A stretch of DNA of 64,000 bases from assembly GCA_905181865.1 (NCBI GenBank), contig CAJIZG010000003.1:389001-453000 (forward strand), given 5' to 3'. How positions within the stretch are numbered: the first letter of the stretch is position 1; each line of letters opens with the position of its first letter. The stretch comes from Urechidicola croceus. Its GTDB lineage: Bacteria > Bacteroidota > Bacteroidia > Flavobacteriales > Flavobacteriaceae. Both the position numbers and the translations under genes were made by a program. The notes beneath the pieces were generated by a model. It made no database searches. It saw only the letters and a list, made by a program, of their open reading frames with translations, and was not told the origin of the DNA. Positions 9,363 through 19,177 of this stretch are shown piece by piece.

Positions 9363-9426
9363 ACAAAGGATTTGTCAAGTCAAAAATAGTAATTAATTAA
9401 ATCAAAAGGCAAACCCAAAAAATGTT

Positions 9427-9434
9427 TATTTTTG
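9427..9434 (+). promoter_or_regulatory. -7 box TATTTTTG upstream of the stress-protein gene
   Basis: TATTTTTG fits the Bacteroidetes -7 consensus TAnnTTTG and ends 18 bp before the ATG at 9453. No clear -33 TTTG is visible at the usual distance, so support is moderate. Confidence 0.4.
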
Positions 9435-9452
9435 TCTTCAAACCTATTCTAT

Positions 9453-10247
9453 ATGAAAAACATACTCGTTCCTATTGGTTCATCAGAAAATGCTCCCAAC
9501 ACCTTGCAATATGCAATTGAGTTAGCAACTCAACTACACGCAGAAATTTATGTTTTTAGAGCCTATAAGGTTTTGAGTAAAGCAGGAACTATGATTAGTG
9601 TCGATAAAATTATTGAGCGAGAAACAAACCTATATATTCGAAGTGTTGTCAATTCTGTTGACAGAAAAAATATTTCGGTAAAAATGATTACTGCAAAGGG
9701 CTCAGCGATTGAAACTATCAAATCAATTAATAAAAAGTTAGGTATTGATCTTATCGTATTAGGGCCAAAAAGTAATTCTATTAATGAACAACTTTTTCTA
9801 GGGAGAACTTCTGGAAGTATTATTAAACAAACCAAAATCCCCGCACTTATTGTTCCAGAAAATTACGTTTTCAAACCGATAAAAAGTATATTAACGGCGT
9901 TTAGGTCTGGAAAATTAAAAAAAGAAAACGTTTTAAATCCGTTAAATACATTTTTACAAAGTTTCAATGTAAAAACTAATTTACTGTTGGTGAAAACTCC
10001 TGGATATATTGATGAAGACTTAATTATAGATGATCAACTAAAATTAATAGAATCTTCACTAACCATTTCTGAAAGTGCTACTACTTTTCAAGGAGTTTTG
10101 ACACATTTTTTAACACAAAATCCAGATATGCTTTGTGTATTTAGAAGAAAACGTGGTTTTTTCAAAAAATTATGGGAGAAAAATAGCATCACTAAAAGTG
10201 AATTTAATTGTACAATTCCGTTACTTATTTTAAGCGGAAAGCAATAA
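9453..10247 (+). CDS. Universal stress protein (tandem UspA-like domains)
   Basis: The ATG at 9453 gives MKNILVPIGSSENAPNTLQYA, the normal UspA start; a TTG seven codons upstream is rejected. The 264-residue protein has one well-formed Usp domain (about 1-140, ending IKQTKIPALIVPEN with the preceding ATP-loop-like GRTSGSIIKQ) and a degenerate second one. Usp proteins act in the cytoplasm under stress or starvation. It is divergent from the sulfur operon and ends in a shared hairpin terminator. Confidence 0.88.
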   Translation: MKNILVPIGSSENAPNTLQYAIELATQLHAEIYVFRAYKVLSKAGTMISVDKIIERETNLYIRSVVNSVDRKNISVKMITAKGSAIETIKSINKKLGIDLIVLGPKSNSINEQLFLGRTSGSIIKQTKIPALIVPENYVFKPIKSILTAFRSGKLKKENVLNPLNTFLQSFNVKTNLLLVKTPGYIDEDLIIDDQLKLIESSLTISESATTFQGVLTHFLTQNPDMLCVFRRKRGFFKKLWEKNSITKSEFNCTIPLLILSGKQ

Positions 10248-10266
10248 CCTTTAAAATCTAATTTAT

Positions 10267-10314
10267 AAAAACACAAGAGACCAACATTCTAAGAGTGTTC
10301 GTCTTTTGTGTTTT
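10267..10314. terminator. Bidirectional terminator between convergent genes
   Basis: AAAACACAAGAGAC pairs with GTCTTTTGTGTTTT (one G-T position) around a 20-nt loop, with A and T runs on the two flanks. It lies between the stress-protein stop (10247) and the barrel gene stop (10348), so it can serve both strands. Confidence 0.75.
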
Positions 10315-10347
10315 AAACGTGTATGATGTTAATTATAATTACATCCT

Positions 10348-13077
10348 TTAACTTCTTCTTCTTCTTCTATTATTTCCGCTACTATTTGATCCCTTTGGCC
10401 CTTTATTTCCATTTAAATTATATGTTATACTGAACATGTAATAATTGCCTAAAACATCTCTATTTACTTCTTCAAAATAATTTCCAGAACTCGTTCTTTC
10501 CAAACCAATACTTTCGTTTAATATATCTAATGCAGATATCATGACCATTAAACTTTTAGATTCTGTTAAACTATAAGACACTGTTGCATTCCAAATTGGA
10601 ACAGCCTCATCAGTTTCAAAACTACTATCACTATAAATATCATATTTAAATTGTGAATTCACATTAAATCTATTGGAAACATTCCAATCTATTTTTGTAT
10701 AATAAGATTGCTGTAAAAAATCTCTATCAGCATTATTTCCAGATGAAAAGGTTGTATTATCCTTAGTCAATCTTACCCCCACCGAAGCATCAATATTATC
10801 CTTTTTATTGTTTTCAAAGGATACATCTAAATATCCATTCTTTGTTTGCGTTTCGTTAATTATATTATTAATCAATGAAAAGTACTCTCTATAGTTGGCA
10901 CTCAGTCTAATTCTATAGCGCACTCCTAAAACCTTTAATCTGTTTCCAAGGCTAAGATAGGTTCCTAAGTCATTCTTATTCCCTAAGTTTTCATAACTAG
11001 AAGTTCTAACGCGCAACTCATTGGTGTTTTGAGAATTTCCTATACTGTTTTCTGTAAAATTATAACTCAATCGAGTAAAAAAACTAAAACCTGAGGCAAA
11101 ATCATGTTTGCCATACAATCCGTATATTGAATAATTGTCCTCTGGAGTTAAATCTGGATTTCCTTGTCTAATATACAAAGGATTAAAGTCGTTAATTGCT
11201 GGACTCAATTCACTTGAACTCGGTAAGTTTACTCTTTTTTGTGATCTAAATCGAAAAAATTCACCTCTTTTAGGATTATAACGAATGCTTAATTCTGGAT
11301 TCACATTCGTATAACTATTCTTAAACGTATTCGTCGGTTCGTTTTCTAGTCCAAAATCCTGAGTTTGCTCTATTAACCTTGCTCCTGCGGAAAGTGTAAA
11401 TTTATCATTGTCATACTTATAACTCATCTTACCAGAAACATTTGTTTCCCTATAATACTCGCTATATACTAAAGGATCCTGCAGAACGTCATTTTCATAT
11501 TTCGACTGATTCACATCTTCTTCATTTGAGTTATACGCTAAATCTCCATTAAACTCTATCAAATGATTATCTGTCAACGGTTCTGTATAATCCAATTCAT
11601 ATTCAAACGACGTATTACTTCCGTCTTGTGTCTTAACTATTTCTTGCTTTGAATCAAATGCTGTCACCGGATTAGAAACGTTAAATTTATTAAATTGATC
11701 GTTATTACTAATACTATTACTATTTGAAGCATTGACCCTGCCTTCGGTAGAAATATTTCTTTTACTTCCTTCTTTAAAACGTTTTGTGTAGTCAAAATCA
11801 AAACTTCCGTTACTACTTTCACTATCACTATTTGAATTTCCAACACTTTGTAAATCTAAACCCCCATCACCATTGTATCTATCAACAGAATTTAAACTTT
11901 TCCCGTCGTTTCTTGAACTCCCAACTTTACCTCGTAACTCTAAAGAATATACTTTACTTGATCTATCTCTGTAACTAAAGTTTGCATTATTTCTATTTGA
12001 AATATTTTCAGAGGAACTATTACTTCGTGTAAGAAGTTCTATATCATCAATATACTCTGTTCTAATACTTTCTACATCTCCAGAAGTTCTACCAGAATAA
12101 TTGTAAAAATAATCTCCATTTAAATTTTGATCTTTCTTAAATTCATATCCCATATTCACTCCTCCAACACCCGTAGTTAAGAATCCACCAGCATTAGATC
12201 CGCCTCCACGCCCCCCATTAAATTGAATAATTTCTGAAATATCTGAACCCGATGTGTTAACATTATTGTATTTTCCAATTAAAGAAGTTTGTAATTTTGA
12301 TGAAAACCGATTGTAACTTAAACTTGTTAAATAGCGATCATCCGTGCCGTACCCTCCTTGAAATTTTCCAAAGTCATTTACTTTACTATCATCTTTCAAG
12401 GTCAAGTTTATTACTTTAATTCTTTCAGAGTCGCCTACCCCAGAAACTCTTGATTGTTCACTTCTCTCATCAATAACCTCTATTGTTTTAATTGCATCTG
12501 CCGATAAGTTTTTGGTAGCAATGGCGGGATCTCCACTAAAAAACTCTTTTCCATCAACATAAATTTTTGTAATATCCTCTCCTTGGGCAGTAACTTTTCC
12601 TGAAGCATCTACTTCAACTCCAGGTAATTTCTTCAATAAATCTTCGACATTGTCATCTACTCTAATTTTAAAGGCATTGGTATTGTAAGCTACTGTATCC
12701 TTTTTTATAGAAATTGGCGAAATAACAGTAACAATCACTTCCTCTAATTGATTGTCATCTTCTAGGGTAATACTCCCCATATTGATATCTTCATTTTTAA
12801 ATTCAATATTTTTTTGAAATGTTTTAAAACCTATTAAATGAACCTGAAAGATAATCTCTCCGCCTTTTATATTTACCAATTCAAATTCTCCCAACGCATT
12901 TGTACTGGCATAACTTATTAAAGTAGAATCTATCGGTTTTATTGCGGCAACAGCAACAAATTCTAGCGGGGTAAGGGCTCCATCCTGAACAGAACCTGTA
13001 ATCTTTTGCGCCCAACTTACTGATGGAATTAAAAAAGCAAGAGTTAGTATTAATTTAATTCCCTTAAAAACATGCAT
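10348..13077 (-). CDS. Outer-membrane beta-barrel protein of the TonB-receptor superfamily
   Basis: The 909-residue protein has a signal peptide (cleavage near VSWAQ), a carboxypeptidase-regulatory-like beta-sandwich (about 25-110), a plug-like part (LEEVIVTVISP to IKVINLTLKDD, about 115-225) and a long barrel with many alternating strands. Members are outer-membrane proteins and often called OMP_b-brl_3 or TonB-dependent-receptor-like; no SusD partner is adjacent. The C-terminus is a basic tail NNRRRRRS rather than the usual terminal aromatic, which is odd. It is divergent from the GntR/gal operon and has a good promoter of its own. Confidence 0.85.
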   Translation of the reverse strand: MHVFKGIKLILTLAFLIPSVSWAQKITGSVQDGALTPLEFVAVAAIKPIDSTLISYASTNALGEFELVNIKGGEIIFQVHLIGFKTFQKNIEFKNEDINMGSITLEDDNQLEEVIVTVISPISIKKDTVAYNTNAFKIRVDDNVEDLLKKLPGVEVDASGKVTAQGEDITKIYVDGKEFFSGDPAIATKNLSADAIKTIEVIDERSEQSRVSGVGDSERIKVINLTLKDDSKVNDFGKFQGGYGTDDRYLTSLSYNRFSSKLQTSLIGKYNNVNTSGSDISEIIQFNGGRGGGSNAGGFLTTGVGGVNMGYEFKKDQNLNGDYFYNYSGRTSGDVESIRTEYIDDIELLTRSNSSSENISNRNNANFSYRDRSSKVYSLELRGKVGSSRNDGKSLNSVDRYNGDGGLDLQSVGNSNSDSESSNGSFDFDYTKRFKEGSKRNISTEGRVNASNSNSISNNDQFNKFNVSNPVTAFDSKQEIVKTQDGSNTSFEYELDYTEPLTDNHLIEFNGDLAYNSNEEDVNQSKYENDVLQDPLVYSEYYRETNVSGKMSYKYDNDKFTLSAGARLIEQTQDFGLENEPTNTFKNSYTNVNPELSIRYNPKRGEFFRFRSQKRVNLPSSSELSPAINDFNPLYIRQGNPDLTPEDNYSIYGLYGKHDFASGFSFFTRLSYNFTENSIGNSQNTNELRVRTSSYENLGNKNDLGTYLSLGNRLKVLGVRYRIRLSANYREYFSLINNIINETQTKNGYLDVSFENNKKDNIDASVGVRLTKDNTTFSSGNNADRDFLQQSYYTKIDWNVSNRFNVNSQFKYDIYSDSSFETDEAVPIWNATVSYSLTESKSLMVMISALDILNESIGLERTSSGNYFEEVNRDVLGNYYMFSITYNLNGNKGPKGSNSSGNNRRRRRS

Positions 13078-13101
13078 GATTAGTGGTTTTATACTTTTTT
13101 A

Positions 13102-13132
13102 CAAAAGTAATTATTGTTACCCTTTGGACAAA
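13102..13132 (-). promoter_or_regulatory. Bacteroidetes-type promoter of the barrel gene
   Basis: On the minus strand TTTG (13129-13132) is followed after exactly 19 bp by TACTTTTG (13102-13109), which matches the -33 / -7 consensus TTTG-N19-TAnnTTTG. It lies 25 bp before the ATG at 13077. Confidence 0.8.
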
Positions 13133-13206
13133 GTTCTTTTTATTTAGTTTGAAATGGTTTTCTTAAAAAAACGTTAAAATTATTACTGAAAAACCTTGAT
13201 AAAAGA

Positions 13207-13247
13207 CCTACTAGTACCTACTAGTTGTTATTGTTTTTATATCTTTG
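13207..13247 (+). promoter_or_regulatory. Operator candidate and -7 box of the GntR-galK-galT operon
   Basis: CCTACTAG is repeated in tandem (13207-13224), each copy carrying the palindromic core ACTAGT or CTAG, followed by TATCTTTG at 13240-13247 (TAnnTTTG). The repeat overlaps the expected -33 region, a common place for an autoregulating GntR protein to bind. Operator assignment is inference. Confidence 0.55.
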
Positions 13248-13272
13248 CAATCTTAAACGTTAAAACTCAATT

Positions 13273-14265
13273 TTGATCTTTATCCAAAAACATAGTTCCA
13301 TTCCAAAATATAAGCAAATTATAGCATCAATAGAATTGGCCTTAGAAAATGGAAAACTAAAAAGAGGTGATCAAATACCCTCTGTAAATAAAATAAGTAC
13401 AGCGTTTTCTCTTTCAAGAGATACTGTTCTTCAAGGATACAACGAATTAAAAATGAGAGGAGTCATCCGTTCGGTTCCTGGAAAGGGTTATTACGTAAAA
13501 AGTCAAAATACAAAGGTAAGACAAAAGGTTTTTTTATTATTTGATGAATTGAATGCCTTTAAGGAAAACCTATATAATTCTTTTATTGCTGGTCTAGATA
13601 ATTCCATAGAAGTAGATATTTTTTTCCATCATTTTAATCCAGAAGTTTTTAATGACTTAATATATAATAATGCCGGTAATTATAATTATTATGTTATCAT
13701 GCCAGCAAATATATCCGATACTGTTATTGCGATCAACACACTCCCAAAAAAACAAGTATATATTCTAGATCAATTTCATGAAGATCTATCAGAATATTCC
13801 GCTATTTACCAAAACTTTAAAGAAGACATGTATCATTTTTTAAATAAGGTTAATAGCTCCATAAAAAAATATAAGAAATTTGTCTTTATCTATGATAAAA
13901 ATAAGCAACCAGACGACATGTTGTATGCCTTTCAAAAGTTTTGTACTGATTTTTCGATGGAACATGAAGTTATTCAAACTGTAAATAATCACGAAATAAA
14001 AAAAGGAACTATTTATTTAATTCCAGATGATCGAAATTTAATTCTAATCATCAAAAAAATAAAAAAAACAAATTTTACCATAGGAAAAGACATTGGCATC
14101 ATATCCTATAACGAAACCCTATTAAAGGAGATTGTTGATAATGGGATTACAACAATCTCCACCGATTTCGAATTTATGGGAAAACGATTGGCAGCAATGA
14201 TTCAGAATAAAGAAAAAATACAGATTAAAAATCCGAGTTCGATAATTATTCGAAACTCACTATAA
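13273..14265 (+). CDS. GntR-family transcriptional regulator with sugar-binding-type domain
   Basis: The frame can only open after a stop at 13261, and the TTG at 13273 is the best start (MIFIQKHSSIPKYKQIIASI). Residues about 10-75 form the GntR winged helix (KRGDQIPSVNKISTAFSLSRDTVLQGYNEL). The rest resembles a periplasmic-binding-protein-like effector domain, ending with IGIISYNETLLKEIVDNGITTIS. It is 330 residues long. galK follows after 13 bp, so it most likely controls galactose use, responding to galactose or a phosphate of it (inference). Confidence 0.85.
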   Translation: MIFIQKHSSIPKYKQIIASIELALENGKLKRGDQIPSVNKISTAFSLSRDTVLQGYNELKMRGVIRSVPGKGYYVKSQNTKVRQKVFLLFDELNAFKENLYNSFIAGLDNSIEVDIFFHHFNPEVFNDLIYNNAGNYNYYVIMPANISDTVIAINTLPKKQVYILDQFHEDLSEYSAIYQNFKEDMYHFLNKVNSSIKKYKKFVFIYDKNKQPDDMLYAFQKFCTDFSMEHEVIQTVNNHEIKKGTIYLIPDDRNLILIIKKIKKTNFTIGKDIGIISYNETLLKEIVDNGITTISTDFEFMGKRLAAMIQNKEKIQIKNPSSIIIRNSL

Positions 14266-14278
14266 ATTACGCTTTACT

Positions 14279-15430
14279 ATGACAAACGAATTAATCAAAC
14301 AAATACAAGAGCGTTTCGAAACTACATTCAATAAAGAACCACTTACTATTAATTCTCCTGGACGAATTAATCTTATCGGTGAGCATACAGATTACAACAA
14401 TGGTTTTGTATTACCCGCGGCTATCGATAAAGGTATTATTACAGCCATTCAAAAATCCAATAATAATTTTTGTACAGCCGTTGCCTTTGATTTAGATGAA
14501 ACCTATGATTTTTCTTTGAATGAAATTATTCCTTTAGAAAAAGGAGGATGGAAGAATTATATTATTGGTGTTGCTGCTGAAATTCAAAAATATGGCAAAA
14601 CGATAACGTCTTTTAATATGGTGTTTGGAGGTAATATTCCAAATGGTGCGGGTTTATCTTCCTCAGCAGCTATTGAAAACGGACTCGTTTTCGGATTGAA
14701 TGAATTATTTAATCTTAATCTGTCAAAAAAAGAAATGATTCTAATATCACAAAAAGCAGAACATAATTTCGCACTCGTAAATTGTGGTATCATGGATCAA
14801 TTTGCTAGTATGTTTGGTAAAAAAGATACGGCGCTTATCTTGGATTGTAAAACATTTGACTCTTCAGAATTCAAAATTAATTTTGGTAAGTATCAGTTGT
14901 TGCTAATCAACACCAATGTAAAGCATAGTTTGTCTGAAAGCGCGTACAACGACAGAAGATCTGTTTGTGAAAAAGCAGCAAGTTCAGTTAGCAAAGAATC
15001 TCTTAGAGAAGTTACTGACGAAGATTTGAATATTTTAAAAACAACGCTCTCTATAGAAGATTTTGAAAAGGTTTTATATGTCTCACAAGAAAACTCAAGA
15101 GTTCAAGAAGCCTCAAAGGCAATTACAAATAATGACATACAAACTTTAGGAAGTTTATTATATCTATCTCATCAAGGTCTTCAGCACTTATACAAAGTAA
15201 GTTGTGATGAATTGGATTTTTTGGTTGATTTTTCAAAAAATCACAGTGAAGTCATCGGAGCAAGAATGATGGGTGGTGGATTTGGGGGTTGCACTATCAA
15301 TCTCATTGAAAAAAACGCTGTTCCTTCATTCTCAAAGAAGGTAATAGAGGCCTATTCAAAACAATTTCACAAGGAATGTTCTATTTATGACATCGTATTA
15401 TCAGAAGGAACACATATTCACAAAAATTAA
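14279..15430 (+). CDS. galK: Galactokinase
   Basis: GalK phosphorylates alpha-D-galactose to galactose-1-phosphate, the first step of the Leloir pathway. All signatures of this GHMP kinase are present in 383 residues: SPGRINLIGEHTDYNNGFVLP near the N-terminus, the ATP loop NIPNGAGLSSSAAIENGL, and MMGGGFGGCTINLI near the C-terminus. It sits between the GntR regulator and galT in one operon. Confidence 0.96.
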   Translation: MTNELIKQIQERFETTFNKEPLTINSPGRINLIGEHTDYNNGFVLPAAIDKGIITAIQKSNNNFCTAVAFDLDETYDFSLNEIIPLEKGGWKNYIIGVAAEIQKYGKTITSFNMVFGGNIPNGAGLSSSAAIENGLVFGLNELFNLNLSKKEMILISQKAEHNFALVNCGIMDQFASMFGKKDTALILDCKTFDSSEFKINFGKYQLLLINTNVKHSLSESAYNDRRSVCEKAASSVSKESLREVTDEDLNILKTTLSIEDFEKVLYVSQENSRVQEASKAITNNDIQTLGSLLYLSHQGLQHLYKVSCDELDFLVDFSKNHSEVIGARMMGGGFGGCTINLIEKNAVPSFSKKVIEAYSKQFHKECSIYDIVLSEGTHIHKN

Positions 15431-15448
15431 GAATTTTAAGTAACTATT

Positions 15449-16471
15449 ATGACGACACATTTAGAGGATTACTCACATAAAAGATTTAATATATTAATAG
15501 GTGAATGGGTATTAGTTTCACCTCACAGAGCGAAAAGACCATGGCAAGGGCAAGAAGAAACAATTTCATATGAAAAAAGACCTTCTCATGATGAAAAATG
15601 TTTTTTGTGCGCTGGTAATACACGAATAAGTGGAGATGTTAATCCCGACTATAAAGGTTCGTTTGTATTTACCAATGACTTCGCAGCACTGCAAAAAGAT
15701 AGTCCAGATTTTTCTGTAAATGATGGATTATTAAAAGCGGAAAGCGAAAAAGGAATTTGTAAGGTAGTCTGTTTTAGTCCAGATCATTCTAAAAGTTTGG
15801 CAGAGATGTCTACAGAAAATGTTCGGAAAGTTATTGTGACTTGGATTCAAGAATACAACGAACTTGGAAATACAGAAGGCATTAATTATGTTCAAATATT
15901 CGAAAACAAAGGAGCCGTTATGGGGTGCAGTAATCCGCATCCTCATGGTCAAATTTGGACCCAATCTAGTTTACCAAATAAGGTTGTAAAAAAAGACATC
16001 AATCAGAGAAACTATTTTTCTGAAAATAAAAAATCACTTTTAGGATCCTATATTACTCAAGAATTAGAGGCTAAGGAACGAATTATTTTCGAAAACAACT
16101 CTTTTGTAGTGCTTGTTCCGTTTTGGGCTGTTTGGCCATTTGAAGCGATGATCGCTCCTAAAAAGCATCAAACATCAATTTCTGATTTATCAGAAGAAGA
16201 ACAATTAGCATATGCCGAGGCAATCTCAATACTTACAAAAGCCTATGATAAATTATTCAATTGTTCTTTCCCTTACTCAAGCGGGATTCATCAAGCACCG
16301 ACCAATGGAGAAAATAATGACCATTGGCATTGGCATATGAGTTTTTATCCTCCGTTATTAAGAAGTGCTACGGTTAAAAAATTTATGGTAGGCTACGAAA
16401 TGTTTGGTTCACCTCAGCGTGACATTACCGCAGAAACTGCAGCTCAAAGAATAAAACAATGTGTTTCTTAA
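15449..16471 (+). CDS. galT: UDP-glucose--hexose-1-phosphate uridylyltransferase
   Basis: GalT transfers UMP from UDP-glucose to galactose-1-phosphate. The 340-residue protein has the zinc-ligand motif CFLCAGN near residue 51, and the nucleophilic histidine motif GCSNPHPHGQIW. A C-terminal HxHxHMSFYPP segment (DHWHWHMSFYPP) is also typical. It is the last gene of the galactose operon. A decayed sulfatase on the opposite strand ends only 10 bp beyond its stop. No galE or mutarotase gene is in the window. Confidence 0.96.
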   Translation: MTTHLEDYSHKRFNILIGEWVLVSPHRAKRPWQGQEETISYEKRPSHDEKCFLCAGNTRISGDVNPDYKGSFVFTNDFAALQKDSPDFSVNDGLLKAESEKGICKVVCFSPDHSKSLAEMSTENVRKVIVTWIQEYNELGNTEGINYVQIFENKGAVMGCSNPHPHGQIWTQSSLPNKVVKKDINQRNYFSENKKSLLGSYITQELEAKERIIFENNSFVVLVPFWAVWPFEAMIAPKKHQTSISDLSEEEQLAYAEAISILTKAYDKLFNCSFPYSSGIHQAPTNGENNDHWHWHMSFYPPLLRSATVKKFMVGYEMFGSPQRDITAETAAQRIKQCVS

Positions 16472-16481
16472 AACAGAAGTA

Positions 16482-17831
16482 CTAATTCTCTAAACTATTG
16501 TTGAAATCTTGAAGCTGTTGCTTCAATTTTTCAACAACCTCTGGGTATTGTGTCGCAACATTATCTTGCTCTCCAATATCACTTTCTAGATTGTATAACG
16601 ACACTGGAAAATCTCCATCTCTTTTTTTATTCCAACCCCTAGCCTTAGAAACATGTAATTTCCATTGTCCCCAATCTTATTGCTTCCAAAGTTCCATCTC
16701 TGGAGAAAAAATAAAATGGATGATCCTTTGTTTCTATCACGTCGGTCTTTCCAAAAATTCGGTGATATCACGACCATCCAATACATTGTTTTTTACTAAC
16801 GAAGCGCGAGAAACGTTTGCGCATAGTAGGAAATAAATCTAGCGATGAAACAAAAGCATCACTAACAATTCCCTTTCGGAATTTTATTTGGCCAAGTAAT
16901 TATCGCAGGTACGCGTTGCCCACCATCCCAAGTCTCCGCCTTTTTTCCTCGCAAAGGTTTTGCCGAGCCAACTCGAGGTCCATTATCAGAAGTAAAAACA
17001 AATATGGTATTATCGAATATCCCTTCTTCTTTTAATGTCTTTATAATTTCACCTGCACTCCAATCCAATTCCATAATTACGTCGCCATACAATCCCTAAT
17101 TCACTTTTTCCCTTAAAGTTTTCAGAGGCATATAAGGGTGTATGTGGCATATTATGGGCAACATATATAAAAAATGGTTTTTCCTGATCTCTGTTTTTAA
17201 TTTGACTCACCGTTTCTTCTGTATACATTTTGGTCAAATAGCGTTGATCTAATCCCTCACCAATTACTATTGTATCTCTATAAAAAGGCAAAGGCGGCGA
17301 TTGAAAATCATTGTGTTTGTAGTAATGACTATCCATGTCATTCGAATATGGTACGCCGTAAAACGAATCAAAACCTTGATCATTTGGCATAAAACCCGCT
17401 TCATGTCCCAAATGCCATTTACCAACGATAGAAGTAGCATAGCCCTGTTCTTTTAATAGTTCTGCCAACGTAATTTCTTTAGGATCTAATCCATGTGTTG
17501 AAAAAGGAAAAATAACACTTTCGTGCAACCCAACACGCTTAGGGTATTTACCGGTCAATAATGCTGCTCTAGAAGGGGTACAAACCGTTGCTGCCACATA
17601 AAAGTTCGTAAATCGAATACCTTCTGTAGCTAATTTATCTAAGTTCGGAGTTTCAAAACCTTCTGCTCCATAGACTCCGACATCAGCATAGCCTTGATCA
17701 TCGGTAAAAAAGATGACAATGTTTGGTTTTTTTTCGTTTGATTTACTACTACAATTGGATAAAAATCCAATACATAGAAATCCGAAACTCAATAATTTAA
17801 AAACTATCGTTTTTATTTGAAATTGGTTCAT
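16482..17831 (-). pseudogene. Frameshifted S1 sulfatase (lipoprotein)
   Basis: The N-terminal 260 codons (17831 to 17049) encode a lipoprotein signal (LSNC, Cys27) and a type-I sulfatase domain with CTPSR at 84-88, the cysteine that becomes formylglycine, followed by GKYPKR and GKWHLG. At about 17095 the frame shifts and continues as LYGDVIMELDWSAGEI to WPNKIPKGNC, which stops near 16862. Later pieces in other frames still read as sulfatase: LDGRDITEFLERPT, WKLHVSKARGWNKKRDG and VEKLKQQLQDFNNSLEN before a stop at 16482. At least three frame breaks make it a pseudogene of recent age. Confidence 0.9.
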
Positions 17832-17858
17832 TATTATTATTTTAAATTATAAATTATT

Positions 17859-19132
17859 TTAAAATTTATTCACATAAAAATATCGAATCCTACAGGCATT
17901 TCCAGAACTGCGATCATCTTTTTTATCATGTATGCGAATTTCTAATTTGTGCTCTTTTTCAGAAAGTCCACTTGCCAATGTGTAATACCAAGGAAGGTGT
18001 AAATGTTTACTCCATTGCGTAAATAAATTCAGTTCAATCCAATCATTCTTATCAATTCTGTATTCAATAATACCCGCATCCTGACCAGCTGCAATGGCAA
18101 TACCCAAAGCATTACCGTGAAACTTAAATTGTAATTTACTCCCTGGGTTTTCACTAATTAACATTGGAACGTTTGTATAATTTGAACGCGTGCCAGTTCC
18201 ATCTTCTGGTTTCCAAGATAGATTAACCCTCCATCCTTTCATTTTCTTGACATTCGAAATATCGATTAATTTTCCGTTGTCATAACTTTCATTATTTAAT
18301 TTAGAAGGTAAGTATTCGATCTATAATTTTATCGTGATCATCCAAGTGACTTGAATAGCTATTTTCTAAAAATTCAAGCATTGAATGCGCATAAATCCCT
18401 TGACCAAAAGGAGATGGATGTAAATTTTTGAAATCGTCTTTCCAAGTAAATTCTCTAGCATCAATTCTATCCGTAACTTCTTTTGCCAAATTGATAGTAG
18501 ATACATTGTAATGCTTTGCACACTGAATTATGATTTTGAATCACCGCTGGCTCTTCTCCCCCTCTATATTCTTTCATTTTACTCGGATCTACAAAATGCA
18601 TCATCACAACTCATCTGCCGCAGGGTTTGATTGTTTTACATGTCTCACTATTCCTTCCATCGCCTTGACTTGCTCCTCATTCGTTCTTCCATTGGTTGCA
18701 TCATTAACAGCTGCTTCTTCAAACAACAAATCAATAGAACCTTTGGAAAGAATATCTCTTTCCAATCTAAATGCGCCAGGAGTACTTCCCGTAGATGAAA
18801 TACCAGCAGCAATAAATTCAAATTTAGTTTCTGGAAAACGATGCTCTAAGTAATTTACAATACTATCTCTCCATCCACCATTGTAGGTTATAGAACCTCC
18901 CAGGAAAGCAACTCGACCTACTTTCTTCTTTTCAAATTGAATGTATGAATTCTTTAAGCCCGCTCCTATTTCATGATATTTAGAAGAAACCAACTTTGGC
19001 TTTGCCAACTTGGTATTATATTTAATAAAATCTGCCGCCAGTTGAGGTGTCTCCAAGGGGAAATGATGGCCGTTTAACGTTTGTTCACCTTGCGCACATG
19101 GAACAACAGTTGTGTATGTAGTCAAATAAAAA
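17859..19132 (-). pseudogene. Frameshifted SGNH/GDSL hydrolase, 5' end cut by an IS element
   Basis: Three pieces in different frames make one SGNH esterase. The first (19132-18604) holds the nucleophile block GRVAFLGGSITYNGGW and the later block AVNDATNGRT. The second (about 18600-18301) holds FVDPSKMKEYR and the catalytic block FKNLHPSPFGQGIYAH. The third (18300-17859) is a C-terminal beta-rich domain ending ACRIRYFYVNKF. The 5' end is replaced by the IS3 element at 19133, so signal peptide and start are lost. The intact gene was probably an acetyl esterase of the glycan locus (inference). Confidence 0.82.
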
Positions 19133-19177
19133 TGAACTTTTTCGCTCAAAATTTAAGAGAGGTTTCTGCTAATTTAG

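Noticed and set aside
9432-9452. TTG start at 9432 for the stress protein
   Set aside because: The family starts with MKxILVP, which is the ATG at 9453, and the extra residues overlap the -7 box.
13108-13125. A third sulfur-regulator palindrome (GTAACAATAATTAC) in the barrel gene promoter
   Set aside because: It matches 12 of 14 bases but is AT-rich, not palindromic, and is explained by the spacer of the promoter.
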